From Flavobacteriaceae bacterium (GTDB lineage: Bacteria > Bacteroidota > Bacteroidia > Flavobacteriales > Flavobacteriaceae), in the NCBI GenBank assembly GCA_029245825.1, contig JAQWON010000008.1:1-9433 (forward strand): a stretch of DNA of 9,433 bases, read 5' to 3'. Both the position numbers and the translations under genes were made by a program. Positions 7,279-9,433 of this stretch are shown here, piece after piece (within the stretch, counting starts at the first letter, position 1; every line of letters begins with the position of its first letter). A model generated the notes under the pieces. It did no database searches. It worked only from the letters and a program-made list of their open reading frames with translations, and was not told the origin of the DNA.

Positions 7279-7887
7279 TTATTGGTAGAAAATTTTTTCC
7301 TCAATTGATTTCCATAAGAGAAGAGATGCTATAGTCTTATATGGAGACCATTTACTGGTCAATTTATCTAATAGAATGCCATCAACTTCTTTAAATTTAT
7401 AATTTTGCTTGATACTATTAATTATCGCTAAATCTTTACTTGAAAAGACATTTTCTCTAAACAAAACAAACATAAGAAACATTTTAGCAGTCCACGAGCC
7501 AATACCTTTAATTTTAGTCAATTCATCTATAATTTCTTTATTGTTATGTTTTTCAAAATCAAAATTTGATAATTTGAAATATGCATAGACATTTTTTATG
7601 TATTCACATTTCCTAGAAGAAATACCGATTAATTTTAGTTTATTTAAATCCAAATCCAAAAGTTCTTGATTTGAAATATTTTTGATCAGTTTATTAAATC
7701 TTTTATTTATTGCAATTGCTGCCTTAAAGCTAACCTGTTGTTCAATAATCAAATTTGCAATTGCTTTGGAGTAATTAGAGCAATATCTGTCATCAAAAGT
7801 TATTTTATCTCCAAATTTTTTAATTAGAAAAGTCATTACTTTGTCTGATTTTAGATGCCCAAAAGCATTAGAAAAATTATATCCCAT
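7279..7887 (-). CDS. DNA-3-methyladenine glycosylase II-type protein (HhH-GPD superfamily)
   Basis: A base-excision repair enzyme expected to remove alkylated purines such as 3-methyladenine. The 202 residues form one HhH-GPD domain. IIEQQVSFKAA (47-57) is the substrate-pocket helix, LTKIKGIGSWTAKMFLMFVL (123-142) contains the helix-hairpin-helix with the GIG turn, Asp152 in SSKDLAI is the catalytic aspartate, and WSPYKTIASLLLW (180-192) is the usual AlkA/MAG-type C-terminal helix. There is no lysine at the bifunctional position and no iron-sulfur cysteine cluster, so a monofunctional AlkA/MAG-type enzyme is favoured over Nth or MutY. It lacks the extra N-terminal domain of E. coli AlkA (282 residues). 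The gene is divergent from the kinase-aminotransferase fusion. Confidence 0.88.
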   Translation of the reverse strand: MGYNFSNAFGHLKSDKVMTFLIKKFGDKITFDDRYCSNYSKAIANLIIEQQVSFKAAIAINKRFNKLIKNISNQELLDLDLNKLKLIGISSRKCEYIKNVYAYFKLSNFDFEKHNNKEIIDELTKIKGIGSWTAKMFLMFVLFRENVFSSKDLAIINSIKQNYKFKEVDGILLDKLTSKWSPYKTIASLLLWKSIEEKIFYQ

Positions 7888-7904
7888 TTAAAACTATTTA
7901 ATTA

Positions 7905-7927
7905 GATTCAATAACTGATATTGATTC
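7905..7927. repeat. Imperfect 9-base inverted repeat upstream of the glycosylase gene
   Basis: GATTCAATA (7905-7913) and TATTGATTC (7919-7927) pair at 8 of 9 positions around the loop ACTGA. It lies 18 bases upstream of the glycosylase start, in the 134-base divergent spacer (7888-8021), so it could be an operator or leader hairpin. The spacer also holds a small palindrome, TCTTGTCAAGA, at 7930-7940. No convincing promoter was found for either flanking gene. Confidence 0.35.
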
Positions 7928-8021
7928 ATTCTTGTCAAGACATAGTCTGTATTTTTTCCTAATTCTTCGTAAGTTTATGTTTAGCATAAGATATTGTTAA
8001 AATATAAAATAATTTAGATAC

Positions 8022-9433
8022 GTGTCTTTGGATTTAAAGAATTTGATAAAAAAAGAATATGGATTGGATGTTATCTTCATTGATAAGTTTAAAGGGTATG
8101 AAAATGATAATTATTTTATTAAGACAGATAAAGATAAATTTGTTCTTAAGTTATATTCTGACCTAACTTTAAAGTTAATCTTAAAAGCAGAAAATGAATT
8201 TTTATTATTTCTTCAAAAACAAGATAAAAAAGACTATTATCCAAAGCCTATATTATTAAAAAAAGGCGGATATGTTAAACAAGTAAGTCATAAAGGCAAA
8301 CTAATTTTAATCAGGATGCTTTCCTATTTAGAAGGAGATTTTATAGCTGAATGCAAAATCAATGAAAATATTATTTCTTCTTTAGGTTCTTTTCTAGCTA
8401 AATTTAATTTGCTAACAATAAACTGGAACAATTCTGAAATAAAAGCTCGGGATTGGGAATGGAAAATAGAATCAGTTGAATTAATAAAAAATAGAGCAAA
8501 TTATATCTCTGATCCATTTCGTCGTAATAGAGTAATTTATTTTATTCAACAGTATAAAGAAAATATAGTGCCAATTTATAACGATCTAAGAAAATCAATT
8601 ATACATAATGATTCTAACCAATGGAATGTTTTAGTTAAGAAAGATAAAATAGCTGGATTAATAGATTTTGGCGACATATCTTATTCTAACTTAGTAAATG
8701 AGGTAGGGATTGCAATGACCTATATTGCTTATGACAAAGAAGATGTTTTATACTGGTCTGGTATATTACTTGAAAGTTATAATAAAATACTCCCCCTTAA
8801 AAAAGAAGAGGTTGAATCATTATACTATATTATTGCTCTAAGACTCTGTATGAGTGTCTCAAACTCTGCTTACACAAAGTTAAATCAACCTAACAATAAT
8901 TACATTAGTGAAGACAATGAAAATGCATGGAATATGTTAGATAAATGGATTTTATTAGGTCCAATTCAGGTTATAAATTATTTTCTAAAGGCGACAGGTT
9001 TTGCTTTAAAAAAACAGGATAAAGAAAAAAAGTATATTGACAAACGGCAAAAATATTTAAGCAAAATTTTATCTCTTAGCTACAAGGTCCCATTAGTTAT
9101 GGAACAGTCAGCTTTTCAATATATGTACGATGTTTACGGGAATACTTTTTTAGATGCTTATAATAATATTCCTCACGTTGGTCACTCACATCCGATTGTT
9201 GTAGAGGCTGGGAAAAAACAGATGTCAAAACTAAATACTAATACCAGATATCTTTATTCAAAAATCAATGAATATGCGGAACATTTATTATCCTATTTTC
9301 CCTCTAAACTGAATAAAATATTTTTTGTTAATTCCGGTAGTGAAGCATCTGATTTAGCAATTCGAATGGCAAAAGCTCATAATGCAAATAATCAGATTAT
9401 AGTTATGGAGGAAGGTTATCACGGTCATACTCA
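8022..9433 (+). CDS. Fused APH-fold kinase and class III PLP aminotransferase/phospho-lyase, 3' end cut by window edge
   Basis: The frame is open from the GTG at 8022 to the last base (470 codons); an in-frame TAA at 8010 limits the start. The first in-frame ATG is codon 99, well inside the kinase fold, so GTG (or TTG at codon 3 or 8) must initiate. Residues 1 to about 325 form an aminoglycoside-phosphotransferase/choline-kinase-like fold: FVLKLY with Lys43 as likely ATP lysine, the catalytic loop HNDSNQWN (195-202; Asp197 catalytic, Asn202 metal ligand) and the metal-binding DFGD (215-218). After a charged linker (about 330-345), residues from about 345 onward are the start of a class III aminotransferase: YGNTFLDAYNNIPHVGHSHP (372-391), the phosphate-binding NSGSEAS (437-443) and YHGHT (466-470). 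The PLP lysine lies beyond the edge. The aminotransferase half resembles ETNPPL/PHYKPL phospho-lyases and the kinase half resembles hydroxylysine kinase (HYKK). The inferred job is to phosphorylate an amino alcohol, then eliminate phosphate and ammonia. The substrate is unknown. Confidence 0.87.
   Translation, partial: MSLDLKNLIKKEYGLDVIFIDKFKGYENDNYFIKTDKDKFVLKLYSDLTLKLILKAENEFLLFLQKQDKKDYYPKPILLKKGGYVKQVSHKGKLILIRMLSYLEGDFIAECKINENIISSLGSFLAKFNLLTINWNNSEIKARDWEWKIESVELIKNRANYISDPFRRNRVIYFIQQYKENIVPIYNDLRKSIIHNDSNQWNVLVKKDKIAGLIDFGDISYSNLVNEVGIAMTYIAYDKEDVLYWSGILLESYNKILPLKKEEVESLYYIIALRLCMSVSNSAYTKLNQPNNNYISEDNENAWNMLDKWILLGPIQVINYFLKATGFALKKQDKEKKYIDKRQKYLSKILSLSYKVPLVMEQSAFQYMYDVYGNTFLDAYNNIPHVGHSHPIVVEAGKKQMSKLNTNTRYLYSKINEYAEHLLSYFPSKLNKIFFVNSGSEASDLAIRMAKAHNANNQIIVMEEGYHGHT

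Noticed and set aside
7970..7983. TAAGTTTA and TATGTTTA as -7 elements for the fusion gene.
   Set aside because: Each misses the final G of TAnnTTTG and no TTG-type -33 element stands at the right distance, so they are not reported as promoters.

Overview
The window looks like a chromosomal stretch from a low-GC member of the Bacteroidota, most likely a marine-type flavobacterium. The evidence is strong A+T richness in coding and spacer DNA alike, no Shine-Dalgarno sequences before the genes, Bacteroidota-style versions of AnmK, NhaD and a TonB with a long periplasmic linker, and -7 elements of the TAnnTTTG type. This is an inference from protein style, not a database match. I see no mobile element, phage gene, CRISPR array or island. 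No stretch longer than 300 bases lacks a gene; the longest spacers are 195 bases (1423-1617) and 134 bases (7888-8021).

Layout. Bases 1-1422 (minus strand) hold the first 474 codons of the glutamate synthase large subunit, cut by the window edge. A divergent A+T-rich spacer follows, carrying candidate promoters and a near-consensus Fur-type 7-1-7 box. Bases 1618-7193 hold six plus-strand genes with gaps of 39, 54, 0, -4 and 3 bases: anmK (cell-wall sugar recycling), nhaD (Na+/H+ antiporter), exbB, exbD and a tonB-like gene (proton-driven energy transduction to the outer membrane), and folC (folate polyglutamylation), the last with a TTG start. On the opposite strand, tRNA-Arg(CCU) and a small AlkA-type DNA glycosylase converge on folC. 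From 8022 to the right edge runs an open gene with a GTG start. It encodes an aminoglycoside-phosphotransferase-fold kinase fused directly to a class III PLP enzyme.

How the genes work together. The exbB-exbD-tonB trio is one functional unit, an inner-membrane motor driven by the proton gradient that powers TonB-dependent receptors. NhaD next to it trades sodium for protons and could tie that motor to ion homeostasis. anmK and folC are housekeeping genes in the same block. The right-hand fusion is the most interesting item: it puts in one chain the two steps 'phosphorylate an amino alcohol' and 'eliminate phosphate and ammonia', known from the separate animal proteins HYKK and ETNPPL/PHYKPL. 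The rest is ordinary core genome.
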